A stretch of DNA of 64,000 nucleotides from Onchocerca lupi. Its lineage: Eukaryota; Nematoda; Chromadorea; Rhabditida; Onchocercidae. Made by a program: the position numbers and the translations under genes. How positions within the stretch are numbered: the stretch's first letter is position 1; each line of letters begins with the position of its first letter. The notes under the pieces are model-generated. The model worked only from the letters and a program-made list of their open reading frames with translations, made no database searches and was not told where the DNA came from. The DNA lies in the NCBI GenBank assembly GCA_028564675.1, contig JAOVVO010000093.1, positions 62,001 through 126,000 on the forward strand, read 5' to 3'. This document shows, in pieces, positions 14,085 through 26,800 of the stretch.

Positions 14085-15573
14085 ATGATTTTTTTCTTAA
14101 ATTTGAAATTTTTTTGAAAACTGAAATGAAAGATGGTTTGAATTACTTAATTACTATTAGAATTAACTATTGCACTTTTGTATTAGAGATGAAGATAGAG
14201 AAAGATTTGTTAAAGAAAGCCTTTTTCTTCTTGTACAGTATTTTTCTTACGAGTTTTTTGTTGAATGTTTCAATTTCCATCAATTATTGAAGTTTTTTTT
14301 TCTTTTTTTTCCTATTTGATGCTCAAATAATTTTTCTGGAAATTATAAGCTTAGGCATCCTTCTGGTTTTTATTTCCGAAAATTTGATTTTATGGTTCCT
14401 TGCATGTCTAATTTCTTCTAAGATTCATTCTTGAATTAACTTGTTCTAATTAAAATAGAATTTATTCTTAAGTCTTCTCAATCAGAATCATTTTGATGCT
14501 ATGTATTAGCATTATAAGACATTGCTTTTAGTCATTCGCTAAAGTTTTCTAGTTGTCGAAATACCAACCTCAGTATGTTCAACTATCAAAGGAATGAAAG
14601 AATGAAAATACGAAATAAAAATTAAGAACATAAAATTTAAAAGATCAAGACTTTTGCAGTTTGTCAGGGAATTTTCTTTTGTTTTGAAAGCAAAAAAATC
14701 TTTTTAATCATTTAAAACTATTACCGCACTTTTACCTTGCCCACTTTGGTCTTCTGCACTTCCATCTTGTCTCACTTAACTTTCAAATCTTCTCATTTCT
14801 TTTTTGAAGTTGATGTTTCACAACATTGATTTCTGAACCTTTTTTTCTCAGTTAACTTTACATATTCCTTTCAAAATTCTGCATGAATAATTAATTGGCT
14901 GTTTTTTTATAAAGTGATTTTTAATTATGTAATACGAAATGCAAGTATCTTCCTTGGAAATTACTTATGTGTTTGGTGTGTTTTTCCAAGAAAGGCGATG
15001 AATAAGTACTCTAAAATAGAATTCTTAGGTTGTTGAAATTTGAATTAATTAAGATATCAATTAGTTTTGTGTAAATTACTAATACTGTATAAAATATTAT
15101 ATACTTGTTTGTATGCAAATTCAATAATTATACAGCTCGAATGATTTAAGCAAGCTGTGATGGCTTATTTTTTCTAGCTAATTTTTTTTCAATTTCATAT
15201 ATTCTTGCACTGTCTTTCTAAAGAAATATTTATTCCTTTTTTTTCTTGAAACTTAAGAAATCTCTTTTGCCAAAAAATTCCATCGTTCTACTCCTTATTT
15301 CTTAATTTGGTTTGAATAACAAAGTATTTCTTACCTTTTCTTTTTTTGCTTTTTTAGCATTCTTGATTTGACTGTGATAAATATTTCAAATTTGTACATA
15401 TCATTTGTATTTTGCAACATATATGTTTGTTATTTTGCTCTAGCAAGTAAATAATTCACCGAATTCATTGATTGTTTACATTATTATTCTATTTATTGCA
15501 TTATTTCACATCAAACAGAGCTCACTTTAACTAGATTAATGCATAATATTATAAGAAGAAGAAAAGCAAAGAA
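14085..15573. other. Convergent intergenic region (3' UTRs of Patched and tetraspanin)
   Basis: Noncoding, AT-rich sequence between the stop codons of two genes that point at each other. It presumably holds both 3' untranslated regions. No RNA gene or further coding exon seen. Confidence 0.6.
15492..15497 (-). terminator. Polyadenylation signal of the tetraspanin gene
   Basis: TTTATT on the plus strand is AATAAA on the minus strand, 77 bases beyond the tetraspanin stop codon at 15574-15576. Confidence 0.5.
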
Positions 15574-18318
15574 CTATAACAGTGAAGTAGGAATGGTCGA
15601 ATTATTTTTCCTTTCCAAGACTGTTTGACAATGATTCGTCATGATCAGTCCACAAATTATACATAATCCTACAAAAAATACGGGATTTCACTTCATCAGA
15701 GATTTATGAGCCCAAAAGATTAGATGTACCGGAAAATTTTAAATGAAATAAATGTAAATCAGTTTTCTCATAATTAAAATACTATGAATGTGCTTTCAGC
15801 CGAACTGCTTTTCACTATTAATACGCCCGAGAAAAAAAAAAACAAATCATTCATTAAAATAACTGTCAGGAAATTACAGATATAAAACACTGTTAATAAT
15901 AATGTGTTCTTTCCCAGATTGAAAAAAAAATCCGGGAAATATAGATTGCTTTCTTTTTTGCTTCTTATGCAAAGTATGAAAATTTTCAGACTTACCTAAA
16001 ATAAATAACATAGCACCATTTAGATAAAAAAATCCTGTCTTGAAGGCTTGATAAAAAGCTTGAGCACAATCACGCTTGTATACCGAATTCACTGCTATTT
16101 CTTGCCTTTTTTTACAATCACTTAGCGAAGTACAGCCCTAAAAATTTCATACTTTATGAGAGCTTAATCCAAAAGTTATAAGTATTGATTTCAAATGTTT
16201 AGGCTTTTGAAAACTTAAAATTTCCTTGAAATTATATGCAATGAAAAGGAAATGTTGAATTTTTTTGAGCTGAAATTATTAATAAAATGTAAAAATAAAA
16301 ATAAATGAATCTTAATAAGTAGAATGTGTGCAACAAATTTTTTCATCATATAAAATGCAAATTTTGACTTTTATGCAAAAAATTTGATGTCTTCGAAAAA
16401 ATTTGATTATTCCGTAGCAGGAACTTGATAATTATTGTAAAAAACTGCAAGTCTTTTTTTCAATTCTTACTCTATAATTTCTATGATTTAATTATACATT
16501 ATTCTAAAATATAATACAGAATAAAATTTTAAATGAAAGGAATGAATCCTTACATGTTGACACTATTAACTGATAAGAACTGAGATTTATAATAATTTTT
16601 CGAAAATTGAAAAAAAGGAATGAATTGGAAATAGGTGCCATAAGTGGTTTGGATTACATCAATGTAGTTTATTATTTATCGTCATATTTTTATCACTTTT
16701 CAGATAAAGTATATCATACCCAATTTTTCTTAAATCGAGTTGCATAACTAGGTATTCGGAGAAAGTTTGTATCATTGAAAGGTGTGATGAATCGCTCATA
16801 TGCAAACTGATCGCAATACATAAATCGATATTCGGATCGGCAACAAGACCATGGTAGTGAACGCGTTTTACTAAAATTATAAAAAGCTAGCCATAGATTT
16901 AATCAAATATGGACATTAATTAAATGGATTGTAATACTGCAACCTATAATATTACCTTGCATCAATAGCTGAATTAATCGAAATATATTTAAATAAATTG
17001 AATAATTTTATTAGAATTCTTTGTACTTTAAAAATCAGAATATAATTGAGTATGTTCAAGAAATTTACTTGTACAATCATCTTTCTGTATTATTTTTACT
17101 TTCTTCAATGTAAATCATTTGCATACAATAATTAATGCATCATATCATGTATTGTAAGCAATGATGTGATACGAAACGCTTCTCGATTATCCAGCTTATG
17201 TTCTAAATTCAAAATAGATATTAATAAATTGAATTTACTTGTATAAATTTTCTTCAAAAGCAATATCAGGTAACAAGTAATGCAACCAAATGAGATTTGA
17301 TTCTGCGCCCTGTATCGAAATCCCACAGCATTGAAATCTTTGCTGGATGATGTTAATATCCTGCAATTATCAGTAATCTGATATCAAAAAATAAGTCTTT
17401 ATAAAATAAAATTAGCTTCTGATTAGTTAATGAAATGTAACGCTTACCTGAGCATAATCATTATCACTCATGGCTTGCTTTATAGCATACAGTAAATTAT
17501 CTTGGATAGGCTTTTGCCAACTACTACATAATATGAATAGGATAAAACCCGATCCTAAAGTTGCTACACTGGATGTAATCAATTCAAATTTCAACAATTT
17601 TAAGTCCAAAAAATTTTTCGAGAATCTTATTGCTTCTGCGAAACTGAAATATAAAAATTAGAATTATTGCAATAGATAGTTTATATAATTATTAATCAGT
17701 GTTGTGAAAATCAATGCTTAAAAATGACATATTTTGATAAATTTCATGTTAAATAATTGGAAATTAAAAAATGACTACCAAAATTTGTGAATTCGAAATG
17801 AAGCAATGATAGTAATAAGTGTGGCATATAGACTGATAATGAAAACGCCCGTGAATAAACCATAACTTTGCATGAAATTTGGCAATATTTTGCTATAAGT
17901 AAATAAATAATAATAGGTGGATAAAGATAATATTCATGATAATAGGAGAGATAACAGTAGTGATAATGATAACCAAAATTTGTGAATTCGAGTGAAGCAA
18001 TGATAGTAATAAGTGTGGAGTATAAACTGATAATGAAAACACCTGTGAATAAACCATAACTTTGCATGAAATTTGGCAATATTTTGCTAGAAGTAAATAA
18101 AAAATAATAGGTGGATAAAGATAATATTCATGATAATAGGAGAGATAACAGTAGTGATAATGATAATATGATAACAGATATACTTGCCGATATGGAATAA
18201 ATCTCAATGAGCTATACAGAGTACTGATAAGAGAAGCGCCACAAAGCAGAAGTTGCAAGAAAAGAATTAAAAGTACAATTCGAGCAATAGTAGTTGGTAA
18301 CATTTTGTTCATATTCAT
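15574..18318 (-). CDS. Tetraspanin
   Basis: Four-pass membrane organiser of the tetraspanin family. Minus-strand exons: 18318-18176 (start ATG at 18318; TM1 ARIVLLILFLQLLLCG), 17892-17779 (TM2), 17643-17448 (TM3), 17360-17239, 16870-16720, 16137-15996 and 15668-15574. The large extracellular loop carries the hallmark QQRFQCCG motif (exon 17360-17239), then PWSCC and GCTSLSDC in the next two exons, giving the paired cysteines expected for loop disulphides. TM4 is split across the last two exons, with a short cytoplasmic tail. All joins keep phase if exon 1 uses the donor after CT at 18176 rather than the earlier CAA|GTATAT. An extra exon-2 copy lies in intron 1 (separate entry). Which nematode tsp gene this is cannot be told by eye. 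Confidence 0.88.
17779..18086 (-). repeat. Tandem duplication containing tetraspanin exon 2
   Basis: Two nearly identical units, 194 bases apart, each hold a TM2 exon (17892-17779 and 18086-17974) with its flanking intron. Both have good acceptors (TTATAG, TTCTAG). The upstream copy is 113 bases against 114 because one base is lost near its end, so it breaks frame when spliced between exon 1 and exon 3. The downstream copy keeps frame. Confidence 0.9.
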
Positions 18319-18820
18319 CAATAAATGGCAACAAATTTTGTTTCTTAAATACTGTTAAATCAATAAAATATGTCAAATATCATCAAATAAGATAAATTTT
18401 AACTGAAATGCTAAATTTCACTTAAAAAAAAAATTGTGTTCGCAACTTCAAAAAAAAAAAAAAAAAAAAGGAAATAGTTCAGTGAACGAATAGTATTAAT
18501 TCACATTGATTTATATTATGTTATATGTGATATGATATCAAACTTTACAATCTCTCATTGAGAATGTTTTCATCCAGACGAATGCACTGATTCGCTTATT
18601 CAAAAATGCAAACAACAAAATCGGTTGACAACAATTTTGGAAAATAAAAACTAACAACAACCACTCTTCAATTAGTGTTCATGCAAAAATGATTTTTCCC
18701 TTTTTTTTTTTTTTTTTTTATCTTGCTGAAGAATTAATTTTTTCAAAAATCTATAAAATTACTGATTTTTAAAATTTTTTAATATTGATAAAGATATAAA
18801 TTACTGATTTTATTTTTTTT

Positions 18821-18933
18821 AAATAAGGACCATCTAGCAAATTGTGAATAAAATATTTGGAGCAAAGATTTTGAAAAAAATTTTAAAGTATTCTTCAAAT
18901 GATTCATTTAAAATTTGCTAGATGCATATTTAT
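18821..18933. repeat. Imperfect inverted repeat
   Basis: Arms of about 45 bases (18821-18866 and 18889-18933) share a core such as CATCTAGCAAATT, with its complement AATTTGCTAGATG in the other arm. T-rich runs lie on both outer sides. Possibly a small MITE-like foldback. Confidence 0.6.
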
Positions 18934-21900
18934 TTTTTTATTTTTTTTTTTTTTTTTGTATAGAACAAAAATTTTTCTCCTGTTCGCTAATCTTAATTAA
19001 TATCTTTCGATGAAAATTGAACCGCTTCAAATTTTGACTATTTTAATTAATTTTTGCTGAATTTCAAAATTTTAATTTGATGAAATAATTTCATGTTACC
19101 GAAAAATGCTTTAAGATATTTCTTGTAATGAGGAATATTTCAGCTTCTTTTATCTTAAATTGTTCGATCCCTTCAATTTTTCAATCATGTCTTTCAGTGA
19201 CCCTTTTGTTTCGTGCATTTGTTCCGTACCATCGCGAATGTCTTTCTTTGTCATAAATCGGTTCACTTTTTTTGACTTTCATAGTTTCATTTTTTTTCAA
19301 ACCAAATTTTAAACATATACTGTACTCATTAATTGTGTCATTAAAAAATTAACTACTTTTTTGGAGAAAAATTCTTTCAATTTAATTTTACCTAAAATTT
19401 CTTACTCCCTCTTCTCTCTTATAGATTAAATCCTATATTTTTCTATTGAGAAAAAATCTCTGAAACAAATTAGGTCACAACAGGTCACAGTCATTTTACA
19501 AATGTCCTTTATAAACATTGAATGATTTCGAATTACAATTATTTTTTCATGATTTAATCCACAATATTTTAATTGAAAGTAAATTGCACTTTTTGACTTT
19601 TTTTTCTTTCTAAAGTACTGTAATTCGGGAACAGTCCTGTATTCAAGGTAAATTGGTTGGTTCGTTGGATAAAAGTAGGATAAATTGGAAGAGGTCATAT
19701 GAAGAGGCATATATAATACGTTTAGTTCCTTTTTTTCTATTTTCTTTTTGAAAAGTTTCATCTCTTCGAACTCTTCAAAAATTGGAGCAAGATTTTCTCG
19801 CTACAGATGCAAACAATTTCGTAGAAATCCTTTCAGCGCTTTTGAAGGGTTTCATTGTTCTCTCTTCCCTCGATCAATTCCCTCCTCCTGGTCCGATTCC
19901 CGCATAATAGAGGAATATCAATTCTTCATTTCATTCTATATTTTTGAAATTCATTCATGCATTTCTATTTAATGTTCGTTATGTTTAGTTAAGTTAGCAT
20001 TTAGTTCAGTAACAATTACATCTAACACTGATGAATTAATAAATCATCGATCAAATATATATTAATTTCGAAATAATTGAATTCGATGATTTCCTTTTCG
20101 ATAAAATTTTTGCAATCATTAAATTCGCTTATAAATAATATAGAAGCATTTTTAGTAGAATTTATTCTAAACTACTAACTAATGCAAATGTGACAGTTTT
20201 TCAAACTAGTCTGTTTATCTGAATTATAAAGAATTATCATTCCAGATAGTTTTTATTTATAATTGAAACAAAAATGGATTGGACATATTTATCACTTTCA
20301 TATTTTTTATGTTATCCAACATTTCGATCATTTTTCGAGGATACTTTTACAATGCAAATTCTTAAAATTCCTTGAAAATTGGTTATTAAAACGTGATCAA
20401 TTATTCGTTTTTTATTGCATATCAAAATTTTGAAAGATAAAATAACGAGATTGAAAATATTCATCTGTGATTGATTTAATCCATTTGATTACTCCGGGAA
20501 TATTTTCTTATCACAAATTATCGATTATTAAATATGAAAAAATAAAAGTGTTTGACTGCAGATAATATTAAATCTTTAATTTGATCCAACAGCATGACAT
20601 CTCTAATACATCAAAATAATTTTTTATTTCTGATAGACAAATTTTAAAATGTAACATTTCCTCCTCGTTGACGTGGAAGTTGAATCTGCTGCTTCTTGAA
20701 GAAAATGTACAATCCATTTAGACATTCCATCAAATTTATTCCAAAAAATTTGATCACTCACTTTTGTCGCTCTCTCCTCTTATTTTTCTTCTTTCTTCTT
20801 TCACCTCAATTGTTATCCTACACGAATTTTATTCCAACATTTTGCAGAATGCATACTGCAATGTCTTTCATTTTTTTCCCATTTTATTTGTTTACTTTCA
20901 AACTCTTTGTGAAATTTGTTAGAAAAAACTTACCTCACATGATATGTTGTTAATTTTACGGAAATGAACAATATTCGCGAAATATTTCGAAATTCAAATG
21001 AAGAGAATATTTGGTAGAAATTGAGGACAGAAATGCTAATGAGGACATGTTAGAGATAAGTGAGGATGAAATATTCCAAAGGTAAAGGTAAATGATGATA
21101 TGTTCACATTGACCTGTTTCAAAGGTCATATAAGTAGGGCTAAAAGGATAAATGGATTAGAAAGAAAATTAGAGATGATTTAAATAACAAAAAGTGAATG
21201 AATTAAAAGAAGAAGTGAGGCATTCAAGTATCTAAACCAATCTATTATTGTTGTCACTCCTTGATATTTCTTAGATGCGGAGAAAGAAGAATTTCAGATT
21301 GTTGAAATTGGTATTCTGCTTTTCGAAAATGCTTTAAACTCTTTAAAACAATTTTTGTCATTAAATTATTATAATTATCATCAAAATTATTATTATTAAG
21401 AAATTTCAATATTGAGATCGATCCTTTTTTTTCTTACTTCAAAAGACTTTTTTTTTCCATTCTGAAGTCCTCTTATTTCAATCACTGTTCTTCATGTGAG
21501 ATAAAATGATGATTTCTAGGAAATATATTTTTCTTTTTTTTCAAATTAATTTTCAAACTAATTGATAAGAATTTTTTGCATATTCTAACGAATTAGTAAC
21601 AAAAATCCAGCAAATGGCTTTTTTTTTCTAGCTTTCACAGTTTTTGATTTTTCTGATTTTAATCTATCATGCATTATGATTTTAAATTAATCAGCATGAG
21701 TTTGAAAAGATTTAAGCCGAAATTTGATGGAGATCTCAATAGATAAAGAAGGGAGAAAAAGTGGTCAAGTAAAAAAATGAATAGTTTGAAATTTATGATG
21801 GATTTTGCTTTTCTTTTTTTAATTATTGTTTTTGGATCAATATCAATAGATACATAAAATATAGCTATGGATAATACAATAATCAAGATAAGTTTTTGCA

Positions 21901-21990
21901 TCTTTATCGTTTCAGCATGTGATTGTTTGAGAAAAATTTTTGAATGATACTGATAAATTTTTTCTAATGTTTTATTTAAATAATGATTTA

Positions 21991-22073
21991 TTTAACTATC
22001 GAAATAATTTCCCATCATTGCAAAATATGCTCTATTTAAATATCGAAGTAATTTCCCAACATTGCAAATTATG
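21991..22073. repeat. Tandem direct repeat, two copies of about 42 bases
   Basis: Each copy runs from an ATTTAA..ATCGAA start through AATTTCCCA and CATTGCAAA to ATGCT. The copies differ at a few positions. Noncoding. Confidence 0.7.
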
Positions 22074-23223
22074 CTTCAAATTTTTTCGATTTTAAATTAT
22101 CAACAAAAATCGAAAAAAAAAGAAATAATCGAATCATCCAATCTCTATCTATAATTGAAGATATGAAATTGAATTACTATAGGATGGAGTCAATATTTGT
22201 TTATAGCTCCACAAACATCATTATAATAATTATAACTAAATTGCAGAAGAAAAAAAAAGAAAAACACAAGAGTGTAAATCATACAATCAATTATAACTGT
22301 CATAATTTCAACAAGCATTTCATTTTTATTCTGATTTAATCAGATTAGACTATAATATGTTTTTTTTTCTTTGATTTCAAAAAGAAATTCAATTTAAAAA
22401 TTTTGTGCAACTATTTATTTTTTTATGTTGAAAACTTAATAATCTTTTGAATTTACTAATTATTGTAATCTTTTTAATGCTCATCACTGCAACCATTTAT
22501 CGAAGGATGAGGTCTATTAGGCCACCCAGTTTTGATAATTCATATGTCTTTTTTGTTTGATAAATAATAATACATTTTCTTTTTTTTTTCTTTTTTTTTT
22601 GCATCAAAATACATTTCTTCAAAGATTGAATGAAAGATAATGAGATCAAATAAAAGATTTGGAGCACAAATTTGAAAGGATAAAACATTAAATTTATGTG
22701 TCACATCAGTTCTAGCACAGAAATAAATTGAGTGCCATAATTCATCCTTAAATTTATGCAAATCACCTCCATTATCATCAGTTAATTTTAGTAGATTGTT
22801 GTTTAAAAGATGCTTATCATTTTATTGTTTTCATAAATCAATAAGGAATTTCTCAGCTCTTTTTTTCATTCTTTTCAGAAATTGATGAATTTATATCGAT
22901 TATTATTTGTACAGAATTAGAATTTTAATCTTATCTTATCATTATCTCTTGCTAGCTTGTCAATTATTCCTGATATTTTGTCTTTTAAATAGTAAATGAA
23001 AGATTAAGTTTAAGATAATGATTGCGATTCCACTACATTAATTATCTCGCTAAATCATTAAAATCTTTTAGAAATCCATATCCAATATTATAAATTTTTT
23101 TAGTGTTATTGATGATAATATTTACTGATTACTATCGCTATTTTCATGCTGATTATTTCATTTATGTAAAATTTCGCAAAATCAAGAAAATCTCTTGCAA
23201 ACTTTATCAATATCTGTTCATTT

Positions 23224-23226
23224 CAG
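23224..23226 (+). promoter_or_regulatory. Splice acceptor just upstream of the quahog-like start (possible SL trans-splice site)
   Basis: TTTCAG ends 44 bases before the ATG at 23271. Such a site without an obvious upstream coding exon fits spliced-leader addition in nematodes, or an intron in the 5' UTR. Confidence 0.4.
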
Positions 23227-23270
23227 GTAAAATATCTTTCATAAATTGGGTGACAACAAACAAGCAGAAA

Positions 23271-23805
23271 ATGTTCTCGAGGTCAGTGATATTTTTCTTA
23301 CTCTTATCACTGTTGATGAAACATTCAGCAACGATAACATATCGTTGCGATGATGATCAAATCATTGTCGTACAAAATTTTGGGAATGATACCATTCGAA
23401 TGCATTGCCAAAAACCAACTCTTTGCGGTGTTCAATTTCTGGTGAGTTTCATGTTTTTTAATATAATTTATACAGCAATCTGTTCTTTTCTAACATTTGC
23501 TAAAAATCGTTATTTTTCTGCAAATAACAGATATTCATTAAATTTCAACTTTTTCCAGAATTTTCATTTATTCATTCTTGATCAAATATAATGTAAAAAA
23601 ATATCTCTTGCTATCATGACATAAAATATCGTAAATAATTAATAGAGTAGGGGGAAAAAAAAAACTTAAATCTAATTGTAATTCTATAATTTTTTTCTTT
23701 ATTGGTTTATTATGTTTTTTTTTTTTGATTCTTTTTTATTTTTTTATTTTTTGTGTTTTGGCTTAGTTTCTGGTGTAGCGGGTTTGGCAGTCTTTTTTTT
23801 TATTT

Positions 23806-23847
<42 letters not shown>

Positions 23848-26800
23848 TATTGAGGGTTATGATGTTGATAAAGTTTTGTCTTTATTTTTATAATTTTTGA
23901 GTTTGATTTTGGCTTGAATTGTATTAAGATAGTATTACTTATTTTTAATTTATTTAATGTGATATTAAAATTCCATAATGATTCCTTTTCTTTGCTTTTT
24001 TAATACTTTAAATTTACGAAAATTTCTTTTTCATGATTTTTCCGAAATTTTTGAGAAATAAAACTGATAATCTTTTTTGTAGTTCCATCATTATTTACCT
24101 TTTGTTATTTCTTATTGGATTGCTTTGCAGAAATGTCATTACAGTCATTTACAATCATATTGCGGTGGAAAGACGAATTTTGTTGCTCATTTACAACAGT
24201 CAACACCCATTTCGCCGTAAGTGTCTTATTAAATATATTTCTTAATTATATTATTTATAGATATATAAACTTTATGATATCATTAATGATCTTTGCTCTA
24301 TTTTACTCGTTTTGATTGCTAGTCGTTATGCATTTTAACAGTTTCTAGCCTAATACTTCGAGAGTTATTAAAATCATTTCTAAATGAAAAATATATATTT
24401 ATGCTGATAAGATTAAAGCAAAAGAGATAATGAAGCTGAGAATGAAAAAGTATGGAGAAATGCTAGAAAAATAATTATCATGATTTAATCATTTCAACAA
24501 TATTTTAAATAGGATTTTAATTCAGGTCTAAATTTGACCAAGTCTTAAATGCCATTAAAATAATTCTTTGCATCTATTCAGATTTATTTCATATGTTATA
24601 ATTAGTCATATACTAGCTTGATGTTTCGTTTTTCAGTAAAGTGTCAAAAAAAATGAATTCAACAATTTCCTCCATTCCATTATCATTATTACTATTATTA
24701 TTATTATACAAGAAGTTGAATCTTTAATATTTGCTTAGAATTAATCGAATTTTATCAAAACTATTATTAATTATAGTGTGATTCATACATGTTGTAATTT
24801 GACGATTAATGAAGATGTACAAATAAGAGCGCACATGGGAAACGATTGTTTTTTATATGATTTACCTGATGGTTCAAATGGTACGACAGGTGAAGATTTA
24901 GAAAAAGAAGACAAGGAAGGCTATATGTTACTAAAGAATATTAATAAAATACCGGAAAAGTTTGCGGATTTTTCTGGTTATCGCCTCAGGTTCTATTTAC
25001 TGCGCAACAAGAAGCCGTCACAATTTGTGATAAAGGGTGTCCAACGGAATGAGTAAGTCTTTAATTTAAATTAACAATAATATATACAAATTTTTTAATT
25101 TTTTAGGGTTTCCGGGAAATACTTATAACCAATGATATCATCTGCTACAAGGGATTTCTTCATTCTTTTTCTACTATTATTATAACTATAATTATAATTA
25201 TTACAATTATAATAATAATTATTATTATTATCATTATTACTATTATTAATATTATTAGTGTCTTTGAAAGAAGCTGAAAATTTTAATCATCCTAAGATTC
25301 TTTTACTGATTATCTTTTAATCTTTTTTGATAATCGGTAGCAAAATATTTGCTAACGTCAATCGAAAATAAATTTTAACTCCATAAATTCAAAATTTGAT
25401 TACTTCCAGGCTTGGTTATCGGATAACCATTTGTAGTACACAATGCCAGGACAGTGCTGAAAGGATGAAGGGAGTGATCTATCATAATGATGAAAAGAAT
25501 GAAGGAAAGGAGGTGATCCGTGATGATAAACATGTAGATCTGAATAAAAAAGAGCAAATTTTCAATGATACTGATTTGAATCGAGTCAAATTTACAATGC
25601 GGAATTTAACCGATGATGGACAATGGCTTTTTGTCACTTGGGCGGAATGGTCCCACAAACAGTATGTCTTCCATGGCTTTTTTTTTAATTCAGTCAAAAA
25701 AACATATATTCTCATTTTCATGTAAGAAAACCAATTAAATCTTTTTATTCTTAAAATATTTTACGATTTATGCTAACCTTAATTAATTATATGCCTGATT
25801 CAAAATATGGTTCTCAAATTGTAAGCATTACATTATTGCTAATTGAAAATGATGTTTAATTTTTGAGAAATATTCAATATGCAAGAAATTAGTTGATTAT
25901 ATGTATATTTTAGCATAACAGAAGAATTCATGAGAAATGATAATATATGAAAATAGTCGATTGTGCGAGAATAATTAATATTCTAGAAAGTTTTTTCTTT
26001 TTTTTTGATTCTAAATTATTCGATCAATTCAAGCATAAAAATCTTGAAACAGTGAATAACAATGGCTTCTTTGTTAAGAGGAATAAGTTTACAATGTTTC
26101 ACAATCAAGAAGGTGACATGAACATATCTCGAACTAGTAATGGCTAATTATCATAGTTGACTGTCACCACAGGAAGATACAATCGAATTTTCGTCTTTTT
26201 TCATTCTTCTACAGGTAGAAATTTATTTGCATTATTTTAGATGGTCGGAATGGACCACACTACATAAGATCGAATTTAATGAATTGGATGGAACAAAAAG
26301 AAGAAATCGATGTGGTATTCATAAAACTGATACTGAAATTAAAACTACTACTGAAAAAGGTAAGAAAGAAAATAGAATAAATCGAAGACTGGAAGGAATA
26401 TTGAACGAAAGTTGTAAACAAATTTTCATTTCAGTGAAATCAATAAAAATTCGTTGCAAACACAGAATATTGATTTCACTGGAATGAAAATTTGAAATGC
26501 TCAATTAGTGTTAAGTCTTTCCTAATTATACATTTATATAATTCATTATTATGTTTCATTAAAAAATATTTCGTTAATCGCTTTTCATGCAACTGTCTTT
26601 GAAGCAGATTCACTAATTTAGTTACCAATGAAAGAAATTTACTGATAATCTGTTATCAAGATTTACTAACAAGTATTATTTCTAGATTTTTTGCCGGAAG
26701 AAATGATAGAAGAACAAACTAAAATTATGTTTAGTAATTGGGTAAACATTTAGAAATAGTCCGGATATTCTACTTATTTTCAGGTCAAGAAAAATCAGAA

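Larger units (their letters stand above)
18319..23270. other. Divergent intergenic region upstream of tetraspanin and quahog-like genes
   Basis: About 4.9 kb of very AT-rich sequence with long A and T runs (for example 18452-18470 and near 18700-18720). It is the shared 5' side of two divergent genes. Open frames at 19426-19972 and 20696-20953 have no splice context or family resemblance and I do not call them. It contains an inverted repeat (18821-18933) and a tandem repeat (21991-22073). Confidence 0.5.

Noticed and set aside
18452..18470. A-run that might mark a retroposon tail
   Set aside because: Long A and T runs are common here, and no target-site duplication or gene copy lies next to it.
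19748..19972. Plus-strand frame of 74 codons, with counterpart on the minus strand
   Set aside because: No splice context, no family resemblance, and stops in the matching minus frames.
23712..23900. Phe-rich frame
   Set aside because: Caused by a long poly-T run in an intron.
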